NCBI GenBank assembly: GCA_938015405.1
Contig: CALLPZ010000437.1
Location: 1 to 6,433 of the forward strand
Reading direction: 5' to 3'
DNA from: an uncultured Pseudanabaenaceae cyanobacterium
Lineage (GTDB): Bacteria; Cyanobacteriota; Cyanobacteriia; PCC-9006; JAAUQQ01
Length of the DNA stretch: 6,433 nt
Within the stretch, counting starts at the first letter, position 1. Each line of letters starts with the position of its first letter. The notes under the pieces are model-generated. The model saw only the letters and a program-made list of their open reading frames with translations, did no database searches and was not told the origin of the DNA. The translations under genes and the position numbers were made by a program. Positions 5,112 to 6,433 of this stretch are shown here, piece after piece.

Positions 5112-5645
5112 ATGACTATCGAGACCTTTGTGGCGCAGTCCATCGGTGCTTGGCGTTCCCAGCGCAGTGGCCATAATCTGGCATTTCAGCATTTTGAAGA
5201 GGTGCTCTCTACAATTGATATCACTGCTGTAGATACGGGTGATGCTGCCGTTGCTGAATTATGTCAGACCCATGGGTTTGATGTGGACCAGGCAATTGCT
5301 CCTTTCCATATGGCTTGGTCTGGAGAATCGGACTGGGATGAGGATGAAGTTGTTTCTGGTAGCTGTTTGTTGGTGCCCGTTTCAACGTCTCCAACGACGG
5401 GGAAGTTGCTACGCTCCCAAGGTTATGCCGAGACTATTCCTGCAGTGGGGGAGTACCACTTCACTGAAGAAGGCATGTTTGTCTTGGTGACTAGCTATGA
5501 CCGAGCTGCTGCCGAAGAGCGCATTTGGTTTGGGACCGATAACCTGCGTTTCCGGGTGTCTCTGATTCGTACTAGTGATGGTACTGGTGTGGTTACCGCC
5601 TCCTTTGCTTCAGAGATTCGTCAGCCAGCCAAAGCTGCGGACTGA
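5112..5645 (+). CDS. cpeS: CpeS, phycoerythrobilin lyase (CpcS/CpeS family)
   Basis: A 177-residue lipocalin-like bilin lyase. CpeS enzymes attach phycoerythrobilin to the central cysteine (about position 80-82) of the PE beta subunit. Family signs are the N-terminal GAWRSQRSGHNLAF (12-25), the acidic MAWSGESDWDEDE (67-79), LLRSQGYAE (99-107), ERIWFGTDNLRFRVSLI (136-152) and the C-terminal SFASEIR (164-170). The ATG at 5112 gives the usual MxIExF start. The frame also opens from a TTG at 5043, but that codon lies inside a hairpin and would add an unconserved tail. No Shine-Dalgarno sequence precedes it, unlike the linker genes. It lies 254 bases past cpeE, beyond a strong terminator, and 87 bases before cpeT. 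Confidence 0.88.
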   Translation: MTIETFVAQSIGAWRSQRSGHNLAFQHFEEVLSTIDITAVDTGDAAVAELCQTHGFDVDQAIAPFHMAWSGESDWDEDEVVSGSCLLVPVSTSPTTGKLLRSQGYAETIPAVGEYHFTEEGMFVLVTSYDRAAAEERIWFGTDNLRFRVSLIRTSDGTGVVTASFASEIRQPAKAAD

Positions 5646-5732
5646 TCGCTGACTCTGAAATGGGGCGGTTATGCATTGCAGCTAGCGGTCACGCCTCTCA
5701 TTATTTGATCTCTTCATCTTCCTCTCCTTGCC

Positions 5733-6433
5733 ATGGCGACCCTGTCTGCTGAGACATTTCCTTCCCAAACTTATAGTTCCGAAGCTTGGCAACTTGCCCA
5801 GTGGATGGCTGGAGAATTTAGCAATCGCCGCCAGTCTGATCTGAACCCGGCCACCTTTGCCCATATCCACGTTTACTTTCGGCCCTTGCCCCAGTCGTTT
5901 TTCAACGGCATCGGCTTCTACTCGGAGCAGGCCTACGATTACGACCTGTGGTCTCCCTACCGCCAGGGTGCCCATCGCTTTGTGATGCAGGCAGATGGCA
6001 GCGTGTACGTGGAGAACTATGGCTTTAAAGATCCCATGTTATTTGCAGGAGCCAGCCGAGAGGACAGCATTCTGGCAAGTTTGAGCCATGAGGCGCTAGT
6101 TCCTCGCGATCGCTGTTCCATGGTGTTTTCCTCGGCTCCGGAACAGCCGGAGTTTAGTCGCTTAGCTGAGGGGGATGCCGCAGATTTACCAGGCCAGGAT
6201 AGTGGCTCACCACGTTATGTTGGCGGAGTGGAGCCTGGCAATGGTTGCATCATTCCTCGGGATGGTCATCAGACCTATTTAGTTAGTGAGGTAGATCTGA
6301 CAGAGAGTACTTGGGTTAGTCGCGATCGCGGCTTTGACATTGACACCAATGCTCATATTTGGGGGTCTGCAGCTGGTCCGTTGCGTTTTGACAAGATGCG
6401 TAGCTTTGCCCATGAGTTACCCCCCAAGCCTGC
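5733..6433 (+). CDS. cpeT: CpeT, phycoerythrobilin lyase (CpcT/CpeT family), cut by window end
   Basis: The frame is open from ATG 5733 to the window edge, 233 codons with no stop. Relatives of this family attach a bilin to the outer cysteine (about 153-165) of beta subunits; CpeT does so with phycoerythrobilin on PE. Family motifs are WMAGEFSNRRQ (24-34), HIHVYFRPL (44-52), YSEQAYDYDLWSPYRQG (63-79), GNGCIIPRDG (169-178), the following TYLVSEVDL, DRGFD (198-202) and WGSAAGPLRFDKM (210-222). The segment at about 101-165 is longer than in CpcT, as is usual for CpeT. An in-frame TGA at 5706-5708 and no other start between make ATG 5733 the only choice. The leader is pyrimidine-rich without a Shine-Dalgarno sequence. 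The last motif seen is close to the family C-terminus, so few residues should be missing. Confidence 0.88.
   Translation, partial: MATLSAETFPSQTYSSEAWQLAQWMAGEFSNRRQSDLNPATFAHIHVYFRPLPQSFFNGIGFYSEQAYDYDLWSPYRQGAHRFVMQADGSVYVENYGFKDPMLFAGASREDSILASLSHEALVPRDRCSMVFSSAPEQPEFSRLAEGDAADLPGQDSGSPRYVGGVEPGNGCIIPRDGHQTYLVSEVDLTESTWVSRDRGFDIDTNAHIWGSAAGPLRFDKMRSFAHELPPKP
6106..6113. repeat. HIP1 octamer inside cpeT
   Basis: GCGATCGC within the coding sequence of cpeT, encoding part of PRDRC (124-128). Confidence 0.8.
6322..6329. repeat. HIP1 octamer inside cpeT
   Basis: GCGATCGC within a ten-base palindrome CGCGATCGCG, encoding part of SRDRG (196-200). Confidence 0.8.

Noticed and set aside
5682..5975. 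Minus-strand frame opposite the start of cpeT
   Set aside because: It is antisense to a convincing CpeT with conserved motifs and has no support of its own.
1..6433. Mobile element, CRISPR array, tRNA or rRNA
   Set aside because: I found no transposase, no regularly spaced repeats and no tRNA-like cloverleaf on reading both strands; the only multi-copy motifs are HIP1 octamers and linker paralogy.

Overview
The window is a cyanobacterial phycobilisome locus that looks devoted to phycoerythrin (PE) antenna assembly. The organism must be a PE-making cyanobacterium. This rests on the protein families present (CpcL, CpeC/D/E linkers, CpeS and CpeT bilin lyases) and on three copies of the cyanobacterial HIP1 octamer GCGATCGC (2786, 6106, 6322). 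The sequence does not fix the genus; the gene order cpeC-cpeD-cpeE-cpeS-cpeT matches the classical cpeCDESTR order of Fremyella/Tolypothrix-type chromatic acclimators, and cpeR would be expected just beyond the right edge.

Layout: 1-657 is mostly non-coding or doubtful. It holds one weak leftward ORF (423-73) and the upstream region of cpcL. Next comes cpcL (658-1410), a rod linker with a C-terminal hydrophobic anchor. A 448-base gap with promoter-like and attenuator-like sequence leads to cpeC (1859-2722). A clear hairpin terminator and a 340-base gap follow, then cpeD (3063-3860), a 235-base gap with several hairpins, and cpeE (4096-4857). A second clear terminator lies in the 254-base gap before cpeS (5112-5645), and cpeT (5733 to the edge) is cut by the window end close to its natural C-terminus. 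All convincing genes are on the + strand.

How they work together: CpeC, CpeD and CpeE should join and tune PE hexamers within peripheral rods. CpeS and CpeT should attach phycoerythrobilin to the PE beta subunit. CpcL would tether rods directly to the thylakoid membrane, giving rod-type phycobilisomes without a core. The PE subunit genes cpeBA, the phycocyanin genes and the core genes are not here.

The proteins are known families, and I see no unknown enzymatic system. The parts that merit a second look are regulatory: a mutually exclusive hairpin pair in the cpeC leader, terminators inside the expected operon, Shine-Dalgarno sites on the linker genes but not on the lyase genes, and the placement of cpcL at the head of the PE linker cluster.
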